The translations under genes and the position numbers were made by a program. DNA of 64,000 nucleotides from a bacterium (GTDB lineage: Bacteria; Planctomycetota; Planctomycetia; Pirellulales; Pirellulaceae). Location: the NCBI GenBank assembly GCA_016124445.1, contig WGNR01000012.1, forward strand, positions 124,001-188,000, read 5' to 3'. Below the pieces are notes generated by a model. That model did not search any database and had not been told where the DNA came from. It saw nothing but the letters and a program-made list of their open reading frames with translations. Below are positions 25,346 to 34,046 of this stretch, piece by piece. The stretch's first letter is position 1, and every line of letters starts with the position of its first letter.

Positions 25346-28300
25346 ATGACAGGCATACAGGCATCAACCGGACTTGTGACCGGTATCCCGATTCAGGATA
25401 CGGTCGACCAACTCATCAAGCTCGAATCGCAGCCGCGCGATCTGCTCGTTTCTCGTACCGACACGATCAACAAAGAAGCCCAGGCGATTGCAGGACTGAC
25501 CGCCAAAGTCCTATCTTTCCAATACACCGCCAAGAAGCTTCAGAACGCCGATCTTTTCACCAGCAAGAAGGCGACCAGCGGTAACTCGTCCCTTCTTTCC
25601 GCCACCGTTACCGGCTCGCCCAAAGCAGGCAGCTACCAGTTCACGCCTATCCGCACGGCCACGTCGCAACAACTGCTTAGCAGCGGGGTTTCGTCGCTGA
25701 CTCAGGCACTCAGCCCCGGCAGCATCGAAATCACCCATGGGCCGCGGCTCGACGACTCTGTCTCGCTCGACGAACTCAATGGAGGCGACGGCGTTCAGCG
25801 CGGCAAGATTCGTATCACAGATCGCAGTGGCGCCAGTTCAACGATCGATCTGAGCTATGCCCGCAGCATCGACGACGTGATTAGCGCGATCAACAGCAAC
25901 GACACGCTACAAGTCACCGCTTCGGTCGACGGCGACCGGATCAAATTGACCGACACGACCGGCCAGGCGGCATCGAACCTGATTGTTCAAGCCGTTGGCA
26001 GCGGCAGCACGGCCGCCGATCTCGGGCTGGACGGAATCAATGTCGCCGCCGACTCGGCCACCGGCAACGACATCTTGACGCTGAGCGCCAGCACCCAGCT
26101 ATCGCAATTGAACGATGGCAACGGCATTAGCAGCAATCGCAACGGAAACGACCTGTCGGTCACTTTCCAGGATGGCACGTCGCTGGAACTCGACCTGGGC
26201 AGCCCGGCGGCCCCGGAAGATTTCTCCAAAGCATCACTCTCCTCCAGCGATGCCCGCATCAATTTTCAGTCGGTGCAGCAAGGCAGCGCGTACGACGGCG
26301 TTCAGGTCGTCTTTCAAGACAACGGTTCGATCACCAAGGGCAACGAGACGGTTGCCTTCGACGCGGGGAACAAGACGCTCACTTTTCAGATTGCCGCCGG
26401 TCGAACGACAGCCGCCGATATCATTTCGGCGCTGAACAACGATCCAACCGCCAGCCAATACTTCACCGCGTCGACTGTCAACAGCGGCCTGGGCACCGGA
26501 ATCATCGATCCGGCAAAAGATGGAGTCACGACGGTCGCCACCACCGGCAATGCCGCGGCAACCACGACGTCCGTTGATCCTAACGCCGCAATCCAACTGA
26601 CCGCCAATAGCACCGGCGGTGCTTACGACGGCGTCACCATTCAGTTTGTCGACGATGCTGGCGTGACCGCGGGGGCTGAGACGGTCGTTTACGACGACAG
26701 CGACCCGAACAACAAAACGCTGACCGTTCACATCGACGCCGGCAACACGACGGGTCAGAATGTGATCGACGCGATCAACAATGATCTGACCACTGGGCCG
26801 CTGTTTACTGCCTCCAACGGGTCTGGCAGTGACGGAAGCGGCCTGGTTGACGTGACCGACACCGGGGTGACGTCTGGAGGTGTTCAACTATCTTCCGCCA
26901 CGTCGGCCGACGATGCCGCCAACGGTCAGGTCAACATCACTGCCAAGGTCAAAGGCAGCGAATACGACGGCTACCAGATCAGCTATATCGCCGATGGGGC
27001 CGTGACCAAAGGCAACGAAACCGTCGAGTTCGATTCCAGTGCCAAGACCATCAAGGTGCACATCGCCGAAGGGGCGACAACCGCTCAAGATGTTGTCTCC
27101 GCGCTCAACGGCAATACCACCTTCAACGCCTATTTCACGGCGTCGAAGGGTAGCGGCGCCACTGGCGATCGAATCGTCAACGTTTCGTCCGAAGGGACTT
27201 CCACCGGTGGAGCCGCAACCGAAAAATCGGAACCACAAACGGTCGGCGAACTGATCGACAAAATCAACGCCGCGGATCCCACCAAGTTGCGTGCTCAATT
27301 GAGCGCCGATGGCGATCACATCGAACTGGTCGACCTGACCAGCGACAACGGCGGAACATTCTCGGTTTCCAGCATTAACAACAGTGGAACAGCTGAAGAC
27401 CTTGGCTTTTCGAGTTCCGTTGGCGGAACGATCACCAGCGGCAGACTTCAGGCCGGGCTGAAAACCACGCTGCTCTCTTCGCTTAATGGTGGCAAAGGTC
27501 TGGGAACGCTCGGCTCGATCTCGATCACCGATCGTAGCGGCGCATCAGCCACCATCGATCTATCTTCCGCCGATACAGTCGAAGACGTGCTGCAGCAGAT
27601 CAACGGCGCCGGCCTGGGAGTTCAAGCTTCCATCAACGATGCCGGTACCGGGATCCAACTGACCGACACCACCGGACAGTTCAACAGCAACTTCATCATT
27701 GCCAACGCCGACGGAACGAACTCCGCCGATCTGCTCGGCATCACCAAAGATTCGACCGACCTGTCGATTAACTCGGGCAATCTGAATCGGCAGTACATCA
27801 ACGAGAACACGCTGCTCTCGGATCTTCGTGGCGGAAAAGGAATCGAGGCAGGCAAGTTCCTGATCAAGAACAGTGAGGGGAACACTCGCCTGTTTGACCT
27901 TTCCGACACCGCTGGAAAAACAATCGGCGATGTGATCGACCAAATCAACTCGGAACTGTCGCTCAATGTCGAAGCCCGTATTAACGACAAAGGGGACGGC
28001 ATCGAACTGATCGACCGTTCGACCGGTTCGGGCACGCTGACCGTTTTGGAAGGTGGGTCCGCGAACACGGCTGCCAGCCTGGGACTTCTGGGAACCGGCG
28101 TCCAGAAAGATGTCGATGGTGAAACCCACTATGTTATCCAAGGCTCGGACGCGACGACCATCAACATCGAAAGCGGCGATACGCTGCAAGACCTGGTTGA
28201 TAAGATCAACCAGGCCGATGTCGGGCTGTCGGCTAGTGCGCTGAACACCGGCAGTGGAACCAAGCCATTCCGGCTGTCGCTCGTCTCGACCAATTCGGGC

Positions 28301-29122
28301 GAAAAGGGACGCGTGGTTGTCGACTCGAGCAACTCGCAATTCAACTTCGACGAGATCGTCAAAGCCCAAGATGCATTGCTGCTGTTCGGTTCTACCAGCA
28401 ACGCTTCGGCCGGTATTCTGGCCTCGTCCAGCACGAACAACTTCGACAACGTCCTCGACGGTGTTTCGCTAACGGTCAACGGTGCCTCGACTTCTCCGGT
28501 GAATGTCGACATCTCGGTTACCAACGACAACCTATTGAAGGTTGCCCAGGACTTCGTCGACCAATACAACAACCTGCGAGATTACCTCGACCAGCAAACC
28601 GTCTACAACGAGAACGATGGAACGTCTGGTCCCCTGTTTGGATCGGTGGCGGCACTTCGAATCGATACGGAACTGGGCGACCTGCTGACCTCCCGCTTCT
28701 CGAACCTGGGCAAGGTCCAGTCGCTGCAGCAATTGGGCTTCGACATCAACGACAGCGGTAAGCTCTCCCTCGATTCCACCAAGCTCTCCGCGGCCTTCGA
28801 CAACGATCAGGATGCGGTCAAAAACTTCTTCCTCAAAGACACGGTTGGCTTTGCCTATAAAGTGGATAACCTGTCCGAGCAGTTTGCCGGCGAAAAGAAT
28901 TCGCTTTTGGTAAGCCGTGCCCAGGCACTGCAGGCCCGAGTCGATCTGAATACGGCCCGCATCAAAGAAATGAACGATCACTTGTCGCGCCGCCAGGATC
29001 AATTGCTGCAAAAGTTCTACGATTTGGAAACGACTATCGGCAAATTGAAAAGCAACCAATCGGCGATCGACTCGATCCAATACATCCCACCAGTCGGTAG
29101 CAGTAGTAGCAGTAGTGGGTAA
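25346..29122 (+). CDS. fliD: Giant flagellar filament cap protein FliD
   Basis: 1258 residues against roughly 450-700 in most bacteria. The FliD N-terminal domain (about 1-105: GLVTGIPIQDTVDQLIKLES, LSATVTGSPKAGSYQFT) and C-terminal domain (about 1010-1240: FDNVLDGVSLTVNGAS, LQQLGFDINDSGKLSLDSTK) are present. The middle holds flagellin-IN-like repeats (about 141-228, 629-690, 709-800, 823-916 and 927-1000) and three copies of the shared module. FliD caps the filament tip and helps insert flagellin. It ends in a Ser-rich tail from an AGT/AGC run. fliS follows after 98 bp. Confidence 0.93.
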   Translation: MTGIQASTGLVTGIPIQDTVDQLIKLESQPRDLLVSRTDTINKEAQAIAGLTAKVLSFQYTAKKLQNADLFTSKKATSGNSSLLSATVTGSPKAGSYQFTPIRTATSQQLLSSGVSSLTQALSPGSIEITHGPRLDDSVSLDELNGGDGVQRGKIRITDRSGASSTIDLSYARSIDDVISAINSNDTLQVTASVDGDRIKLTDTTGQAASNLIVQAVGSGSTAADLGLDGINVAADSATGNDILTLSASTQLSQLNDGNGISSNRNGNDLSVTFQDGTSLELDLGSPAAPEDFSKASLSSSDARINFQSVQQGSAYDGVQVVFQDNGSITKGNETVAFDAGNKTLTFQIAAGRTTAADIISALNNDPTASQYFTASTVNSGLGTGIIDPAKDGVTTVATTGNAAATTTSVDPNAAIQLTANSTGGAYDGVTIQFVDDAGVTAGAETVVYDDSDPNNKTLTVHIDAGNTTGQNVIDAINNDLTTGPLFTASNGSGSDGSGLVDVTDTGVTSGGVQLSSATSADDAANGQVNITAKVKGSEYDGYQISYIADGAVTKGNETVEFDSSAKTIKVHIAEGATTAQDVVSALNGNTTFNAYFTASKGSGATGDRIVNVSSEGTSTGGAATEKSEPQTVGELIDKINAADPTKLRAQLSADGDHIELVDLTSDNGGTFSVSSINNSGTAEDLGFSSSVGGTITSGRLQAGLKTTLLSSLNGGKGLGTLGSISITDRSGASATIDLSSADTVEDVLQQINGAGLGVQASINDAGTGIQLTDTTGQFNSNFIIANADGTNSADLLGITKDSTDLSINSGNLNRQYINENTLLSDLRGGKGIEAGKFLIKNSEGNTRLFDLSDTAGKTIGDVIDQINSELSLNVEARINDKGDGIELIDRSTGSGTLTVLEGGSANTAASLGLLGTGVQKDVDGETHYVIQGSDATTINIESGDTLQDLVDKINQADVGLSASALNTGSGTKPFRLSLVSTNSGEKGRVVVDSSNSQFNFDEIVKAQDALLLFGSTSNASAGILASSSTNNFDNVLDGVSLTVNGASTSPVNVDISVTNDNLLKVAQDFVDQYNNLRDYLDQQTVYNENDGTSGPLFGSVAALRIDTELGDLLTSRFSNLGKVQSLQQLGFDINDSGKLSLDSTKLSAAFDNDQDAVKNFFLKDTVGFAYKVDNLSEQFAGEKNSLLVSRAQALQARVDLNTARIKEMNDHLSRRQDQLLQKFYDLETTIGKLKSNQSAIDSIQYIPPVGSSSSSSG
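26249..27211 (+). repeat. Three tandem copies of the shared axial-protein module in FliD
   Basis: Copies at about 26249-26548, 26579-26881 and 26918-27211. They align well with one another: GxxYDGVxIxFxDxGxVTxGxETVxFD, then KTLTxxIxxGxTTAxDxIxALNN, then xxYFTASxxSGxGxGxI. They are more alike than the FlgL copies, suggesting recent duplication. Confidence 0.8.
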
Positions 29123-29220
29123 AACCCATAGCTGATTCGCTGCACCTCGACACCAAAGCCAGCCGATACTAGGCGTAGACCCACCTTCTCGCACAAGGCC
29201 CGAGCATCCAGAAGAGATTT

Positions 29221-29778
29221 ATGACCTTTTCCAGCAATTCGACCGAAAACTATCTCGAAACCGAAGTTCTGACCGCGACGCCTCAAAAGCTGCAATTGAT
29301 GATGATCAACGGAGCGATCCGCTTCGCCTATCAGGCCCAGCAGCTAAGCGAACAGCAGGAACCGGACGAGGCTTGGGATCGGTTGGCTCGTTGCCGCGAA
29401 ATCGTCGCCGAGATCCATGGCAGCGTCAATCCGGACGAAAGTCCGCTGATGCGGGACGTCGCAGCGATTTACATGTTTCTGTTTCAAGAGTTGACCGATC
29501 TGCACGCGGCCAACGAATACTCTCGTCTGGAAGGGGTTCTCAAAGTTCTGAACGAAGAACGCGAGACCTGGGAAGAACTTTGCCGCCAGATGCCCGAGGC
29601 GCCAGAGCGTCCACGGGAAGAAGAAAAGGAAATCACCGCTTCGGACGCCGAGAAAATCATCGGCTCGCTCGAAGAAAACAGCGATTCTACTGACAGTCGG
29701 CCGCAAGGCCCATTGGGGTACGATCCCGATTCTGACTACCACTCAAGCAGCGGCGGCGGCATCTCGTTTGAAGCCTGA
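29221..29778 (+). CDS. fliS: Flagellin export chaperone FliS
   Basis: 185 residues. The N-terminal 120 residues carry the FliS pattern YLETEVLTATPQKLQLMMIN, GAIRFAYQAQQ and LFQELTDLHAANEYSRLEGV. The extra acidic C-terminal tail (about residues 140-185, rich in Glu, Ser and Gly) is unusual; typical FliS is about 130 residues. FliS binds the flagellin C-terminus in the cytoplasm and delivers it to the exporter. It is the last flagellar gene in this block. Confidence 0.9.
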   Translation: MTFSSNSTENYLETEVLTATPQKLQLMMINGAIRFAYQAQQLSEQQEPDEAWDRLARCREIVAEIHGSVNPDESPLMRDVAAIYMFLFQELTDLHAANEYSRLEGVLKVLNEERETWEELCRQMPEAPERPREEEKEITASDAEKIIGSLEENSDSTDSRPQGPLGYDPDSDYHSSSGGGISFEA

Positions 29779-29875
29779 TTGCCGAGCCCTCTCCTGCGAA
29801 CCCCGAAAAAGGGGCGTTATTCGGGCCGATTCGTCACGGTTCCCTGGTTGATGGAAACTACCGATCCACGCAACA

Positions 29876-30787
29876 ATGGACGGTTTCGCTATCCCATTTC
29901 CACCCAACCAGGGACTCAGAATCTTGGCCGAAAAACAATTGATCCGCGTTGGTCACAGCCCCGACCCGGACGACGCCTTCATGTTCTACGCGCTGGCCTG
30001 CGACAAGATCGACACCGGCAACTATCGATTCGAGCACGAACTGGTCGATATCGAAACCCTCAATCGACGGGCCTTCTCAGGCGAATTGGAACTGACGGCG
30101 ATCAGTATCCACGCGTACGCTCATCTGCACGATAAATACGCGATCTGCGCTTGTGGCGCCAGCATGGGCGATAACTACGGCCCCATGGTGATCGCGCGGC
30201 AAAAGTACACCCTGGACGAGCTGAAATCGAAGACGATCGCCGTCCCCGGCACGCTGACCTCCGCCTTTCTGGCCCTCAGGATGTATCTCGGCCAGGAATT
30301 CGAGTACGTCGTCGTTCCGTTCGATCAGATCATCGACGTAACCGAAGCAGGCGAGTTCGAAGGCAAGCAAATCGACGCCGGTCTGATTATTCACGAAGGC
30401 CAGCTGACTTACGAGCGGCAAGATTGCCAGTTGATCGTCGACCTGGGCGTCTGGTGGCACGATCGCACCGGCGGTCTTCCACTTCCGCTGGGTGCCAACG
30501 GTATCCGCAAGGATCTCGGCGACGAGACCATTCGCGAAGTGACCCGACTGCTCAAAGAGAGCATCGTGTACGGCCTGGAACATCGTCAACCAGCACTCGA
30601 CTACGCCCTGCAATTCGGCCGCGGGTTGGATAACCAACTGGCCGACAAGTTTGTGGGCATGTACGTCAACGATTGGACGATCGATTTCGGCGAAAAAGGC
30701 CGCGAATCGGTGACCCGGTTCCTCAAGGAAGGCTACGAACTAGGTGCTATTCCGGAGCTGATCACGCCCGAATTCGTCGACGGCTAG
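29876..30787 (+). CDS. mqnD: MqnD-like enzyme of the futalosine menaquinone pathway
   Basis: Up to 303 residues. The fold is a periplasmic-binding-protein-like MqnA/MqnD enzyme. The N-terminal motif VGHSPDPDDAFMFYALA corresponds to the S-P-C-P-N-D-T-F motif of MqnD (1,4-dihydroxy-6-naphthoate synthase). Later motifs are ISIHAYAHLHDKYAI, VPGTLTSAFLALRM and DAGLIIHEGQLTYE. It would form 1,4-dihydroxy-6-naphthoate from a cyclic de-hypoxanthine futalosine. This fits use of menaquinone by the complex I genes nearby. The similarity starts near a TTG at 29924, so that may be the true start. Paralogous functions in the family are possible. Confidence 0.75.
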   Translation: MDGFAIPFPPNQGLRILAEKQLIRVGHSPDPDDAFMFYALACDKIDTGNYRFEHELVDIETLNRRAFSGELELTAISIHAYAHLHDKYAICACGASMGDNYGPMVIARQKYTLDELKSKTIAVPGTLTSAFLALRMYLGQEFEYVVVPFDQIIDVTEAGEFEGKQIDAGLIIHEGQLTYERQDCQLIVDLGVWWHDRTGGLPLPLGANGIRKDLGDETIREVTRLLKESIVYGLEHRQPALDYALQFGRGLDNQLADKFVGMYVNDWTIDFGEKGRESVTRFLKEGYELGAIPELITPEFVDG

Positions 30788-30838
30788 TCAACTGGCCCCT
30801 TTCTAGTGGGTCTCTTGATCAAATTAGTGATGATTCGC

Positions 30839-30865
30839 ACTCCAATCCCGTGGTAGGATTGGAGT
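30839..30865. repeat. Perfect 10-bp inverted repeat between mqnD and the amidohydrolase gene
   Basis: ACTCCAATCC (30839-30848) and GGATTGGAGT (30856-30865) surround a 7-nt loop. No T tract follows. It lies 40 bp before the next start codon, so an operator or mRNA leader hairpin is as likely as a terminator. Confidence 0.55.
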
Positions 30866-30904
30866 AGTGATGTTTGCTGACTTGATTTAGAAAGCCCCGC
30901 CAAC

Positions 30905-32173
30905 ATGAGTACGTGGCAGTCGCGGCTCAGCGCGGAGATCGATCGAATGAGCGATTCGCTCGTCGATCTTCGGCGCACTCTGCACCGCAACCCGGAAGTT
31001 TCTGGCGAAGAATTTCAGACCAGTCTGCTGCTCTATCAGATGCTGGGAGACCTCGGGCTTTCAGTCCGCATGGGCCCCGACGGACGGGGCGTGATCGCCG
31101 ATCTTGATACGTTCGAGAACAACGGTTCGACCGTGCTGGCCCTCCGCGGCGACATCGATGCCCTGCGGATTCATGATTGCAAGAAGGTTGGCTACTGCAG
31201 CCAGCGCCAAGGGATCATGCATGCCTGCGGCCACGATGCCCATTCGGCGATCGTCTTGGGTGCCGCCCAGGCCATTCAATCGCTGGCCGAGAACGGAGAG
31301 CTGCCGTGGCCGGTTCGGGTTCGATTCATTTTCCAGCCGGCCGAAGAGATCTGTGTCGGCGCCAATGAAATGATCAAGGCCGGTTGCCTGGAAGATGTCT
31401 CCGCAATCATCGCCACGCACATGGAACCAGGCCTGCCGTTCGGCAAGATCGGCTTTCGCAAAGGGGAACTCACCGCCAATTGCGAAGAGATCCACATTCG
31501 CATTCAAGGTTCCAGCGGCCACGGAGCAAGGCCCTACGAGGCGAACGACCCGATCGCCGCCGCGGCCCAGTTGGTCAATACACTCTACCTGACGCTGCCG
31601 CGGGTCACGCAAACGCACGAGGCAGTGGTCGTCAGCTTTGGGCAAATCCATGGCGGAACCAGCCCGAACGTCATTCCGGAAACAGTCGAGTTGAGCGGCA
31701 CCATGCGAACCCTGGTGCCGCAAACTCGCCACGAAACGATTCGCCACATCCATCGGATTGCTGAAGGCATTGCGATGGCAACGCAGACCAAGATCGACGT
31801 CAATTTCAAACTTGGTACCGATGCCGTGCGGAACGATTCCGACGTGATCGACCTGTTGAAAGAGACCTGTGCCGAGCTACTCGGCCTACCGGCAATTCAC
31901 GAGATCCCCCGAGCCAGCATGGGGGGCGAAGACTTTGCGTTCTACTTGAACCATGTCCCCGGAGCGATGATCCGGCTGGGATGCGCCGCGCCAGGCAGCG
32001 AAAGCTGGCCAATGCTGCACAGCACCCAGTTCGATATCGACGAACGCGTTTTAGCACTGGGTGCCAACATGCTGGCCCGCAGTACGGTGACCTGCTTCGA
32101 GCCTGGTTCGCGCTGGCATCAGCAGCTTCTTCGGCCTCGTACCACCTCATCCACGGACTCATCTACTGACTAG
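30905..32173 (+). CDS. M20-family metallo-amidohydrolase
   Basis: 422 residues. Metal-binding and catalytic motifs of the M20D group are visible: MHACGHDAHSAIVLG (about residues 105-120), FIFQPAEE with the catalytic Glu, IIATHMEPG, SSGHGARPYEANDP in the dimerisation domain and MGGEDFAFYL near the C-terminus. Relatives hydrolyse N-acyl amino acids (hippurate, N-acetyl-diaminopimelate, IAA-amino acids); the substrate cannot be told here. It lies 9 bp before the carboxylate-amine ligase gene, so the two are probably co-expressed. Confidence 0.88.
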   Translation: MSTWQSRLSAEIDRMSDSLVDLRRTLHRNPEVSGEEFQTSLLLYQMLGDLGLSVRMGPDGRGVIADLDTFENNGSTVLALRGDIDALRIHDCKKVGYCSQRQGIMHACGHDAHSAIVLGAAQAIQSLAENGELPWPVRVRFIFQPAEEICVGANEMIKAGCLEDVSAIIATHMEPGLPFGKIGFRKGELTANCEEIHIRIQGSSGHGARPYEANDPIAAAAQLVNTLYLTLPRVTQTHEAVVVSFGQIHGGTSPNVIPETVELSGTMRTLVPQTRHETIRHIHRIAEGIAMATQTKIDVNFKLGTDAVRNDSDVIDLLKETCAELLGLPAIHEIPRASMGGEDFAFYLNHVPGAMIRLGCAAPGSESWPMLHSTQFDIDERVLALGANMLARSTVTCFEPGSRWHQQLLRPRTTSSTDSSTD

Positions 32174-32182
32174 GAAGAACCT

Positions 32183-33337
32183 ATGTCGAAAATCGAATTC
32201 CGCGCCAACAACTACCCCACGCTGGGCGTCGAATTGGAACTGGGCCTGGTCGATAGCAAAACGATGGAGCTTAGCTCCTCGGTGCAATCGATACTGGAGA
32301 CTCTGCCTGAGGACCTGCAAGGGCAGTACAAACCCGAATTGATGCAATGCTGCCTGGAAATCAACACCGGGATTTGTCAGACCATCGGCGAAGCCGAACA
32401 AGATTTGACCGACAAGATCAAAAGGATTGAAGCGGTGATGGACCGCCTGGGCGTTCAGCTCTGGTGGGGCGCCACGCATCCGTTCTCGCGGTGGAAAGAT
32501 CAGAAGGTTACCGAAAACCAACGCTACCTGGACCTGTTAGAGCTGCTGCAGGAAATGGCTCGCCGTCTCGTAACGCAAGGCCTGCACGTGCATGTCGGGG
32601 TCGAGTCAGGGGACAAAGCGGTGATGCTGTGCGACCGCATCATGCAATACCTGCCGCTACTGTTGGCCCTTTCCAGTTCCAGCCCGTTTTGGGAAGGCCG
32701 CGACACAGGCCTCTCGTCGCATCGCAGCAAGATCATGGAAGGGCTCCCGACGGCCGGTATTCCGACGTTGATGCGTAACTGGAGCGAATATGTCTGGATC
32801 GTGAATCATATGGTCGACACCGGGTTTATCAACACGATTCGCGAGATCTGGTGGGATGTTCGCCCGCATCATAACTTTGGCACCGTCGAAATCCGCATCT
32901 GCGACATGCCCGGCAACCTGGAAGACGTGATGGCGCTCAGCGCGATGATTCAGTGCCTGATCGTCTATCTCTCGCACGAGATCGACGAAGGTGCCTATCA
33001 GCACGATTGCCACCCGATGATGGTGCGGCAAAACAAGTGGCGAGCGGCTCGGTTCGGACCCGAAGCTCGCCTGGTCAACTCGTACACGTTCGGCGTCGAG
33101 ACCGTGCCTGAGATGACCAGGCGACTGGTAACCACCATGACACCGATCGCCAAACGGCTGCGATGCGTCGACTACCTGGAACACTGCAACGTCATCGCCA
33201 ATCGGCCAGGCTGGGCGGCACAGCAGCGCACGCTCTTGGAAGAAACAGGATCAGCGGCCGAGATGGTTCGCATCTTGTCAGAAGGTGCGAGACTATCGAA
33301 GGCCGCCGATTCAAATGCTGCTGTCTCGAAATCGTAA
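32183..33337 (+). CDS. YbdK-type carboxylate-amine ligase (glutamate-cysteine ligase family 2)
   Basis: 384 residues. LGVELELGLVD at the N-terminus, CCLEINTGIC, GATHPFSRW, GLHVHVGVES and FGTVEIRICDMPG are the typical GCS2 family motifs. E. coli YbdK has weak glutamate-cysteine ligase activity; the physiological substrate of most members is unknown. It probably forms an operon with the preceding M20 hydrolase: one enzyme breaks amide bonds and the other makes them. It is convergent with the following thioredoxin-fold gene, with a 12-bp palindrome filling the gap. Confidence 0.85.
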   Translation: MSKIEFRANNYPTLGVELELGLVDSKTMELSSSVQSILETLPEDLQGQYKPELMQCCLEINTGICQTIGEAEQDLTDKIKRIEAVMDRLGVQLWWGATHPFSRWKDQKVTENQRYLDLLELLQEMARRLVTQGLHVHVGVESGDKAVMLCDRIMQYLPLLLALSSSSPFWEGRDTGLSSHRSKIMEGLPTAGIPTLMRNWSEYVWIVNHMVDTGFINTIREIWWDVRPHHNFGTVEIRICDMPGNLEDVMALSAMIQCLIVYLSHEIDEGAYQHDCHPMMVRQNKWRAARFGPEARLVNSYTFGVETVPEMTRRLVTTMTPIAKRLRCVDYLEHCNVIANRPGWAAQQRTLLEETGSAAEMVRILSEGARLSKAADSNAAVSKS

Positions 33338-33349
33338 TCGATTAATCGA
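33338..33349. repeat. 12-bp palindrome between convergent genes
   Basis: TCGATTAATCGA fills exactly the space between the two stop codons. It is too short and AT-rich to be a good terminator. Confidence 0.4.
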
Positions 33350-33943
33350 CTAGGCAGTGCCAGCTGGATTGAAGTATTCCGGTTCTTTCCCGGCCATCCA
33401 TTTGATGTTGCAGCCGATACTGGGCATCTGCGGTTCCGGAACTGGCTGTCCGGCGAGAACCGCATCGACCGCTGCGCGAAGATCGCTGCCGGTGATCGCT
33501 TTGTCGTTCCCTGGTCGGCTGGCATCGAACTGACCGCGGTAAACCAGCTTCTGCTCGCCATCGAAGACAAAGAAGTCAGGCGTGCAGGCCGCGTGATACG
33601 CTTTGGCCGCGCTCTGATCGGCATCGTACAGGTAAGGGAACGTATAGCCTCGGTCTGCCGCTTCCTTGGCCATCAGCTCCGGCGAGTCATCCGGATAGTT
33701 GGCGACGTCATTGGAACTGATCCCGACAACAGCGGCTCCCTTGGCCTGAAAATCTTTGCCGAACTGAGCCAACGCATCGGCCAGGTGTTTGACGAAGGGG
33801 CAGTGGTTGCACATGAAGATGACAACCAAAGCCTTCGCATCGGCCAGATCGGAAAGCGAAACCGTCTTGGAATCGACATTCGTCAGCGAAAAGTCAGGGG
33901 CTTTGGTTCCCAGCGGGAGCATGGTGCTTGCGGTCTTAACCAT
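33350..33943 (-). CDS. Thioredoxin-fold (AhpC/TSA-type) protein
   Basis: 197 residues. LPLGTKAPDFSLTNVDSKTV is a peroxiredoxin-like entry. The active-site region is MCNHCPFVKHL (CxxC), with YDADQSAAKAYHAACTPDFFV and the GQFDASRPGND segment further on. This is the redoxin subgroup with a CNHCP motif, common in planctomycetes and cyanobacteria. No signal peptide is seen, so it is probably cytoplasmic. It is likely a thiol peroxidase or reductase; the substrate is unknown. Confidence 0.85.
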   Translation of the reverse strand: MVKTASTMLPLGTKAPDFSLTNVDSKTVSLSDLADAKALVVIFMCNHCPFVKHLADALAQFGKDFQAKGAAVVGISSNDVANYPDDSPELMAKEAADRGYTFPYLYDADQSAAKAYHAACTPDFFVFDGEQKLVYRGQFDASRPGNDKAITGSDLRAAVDAVLAGQPVPEPQMPSIGCNIKWMAGKEPEYFNPAGTA

Positions 33944-34046
33944 CAGATAATTGTCCTGGGCAAAAGGGTGCCATGTTTCGTGAGCCGTCCTGGTATTTTA
34001 CCGCGGCAGCGCCCACTCTCAACCAAGGGGCAGGCCAATGGGCCCT

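Noticed and set aside
29097..29122. AGT/AGC run at the end of fliD as a phase-variable repeat
   Set aside because: The units are mixed serine codons in multiples of three, so slippage would not change the frame; it is simply a Ser tail.
16460..29122. Repeats in the flagellar genes as a CRISPR or mobile element
   Set aside because: They are in-frame, diverged protein modules without regular spacers, terminal repeats or transposase.
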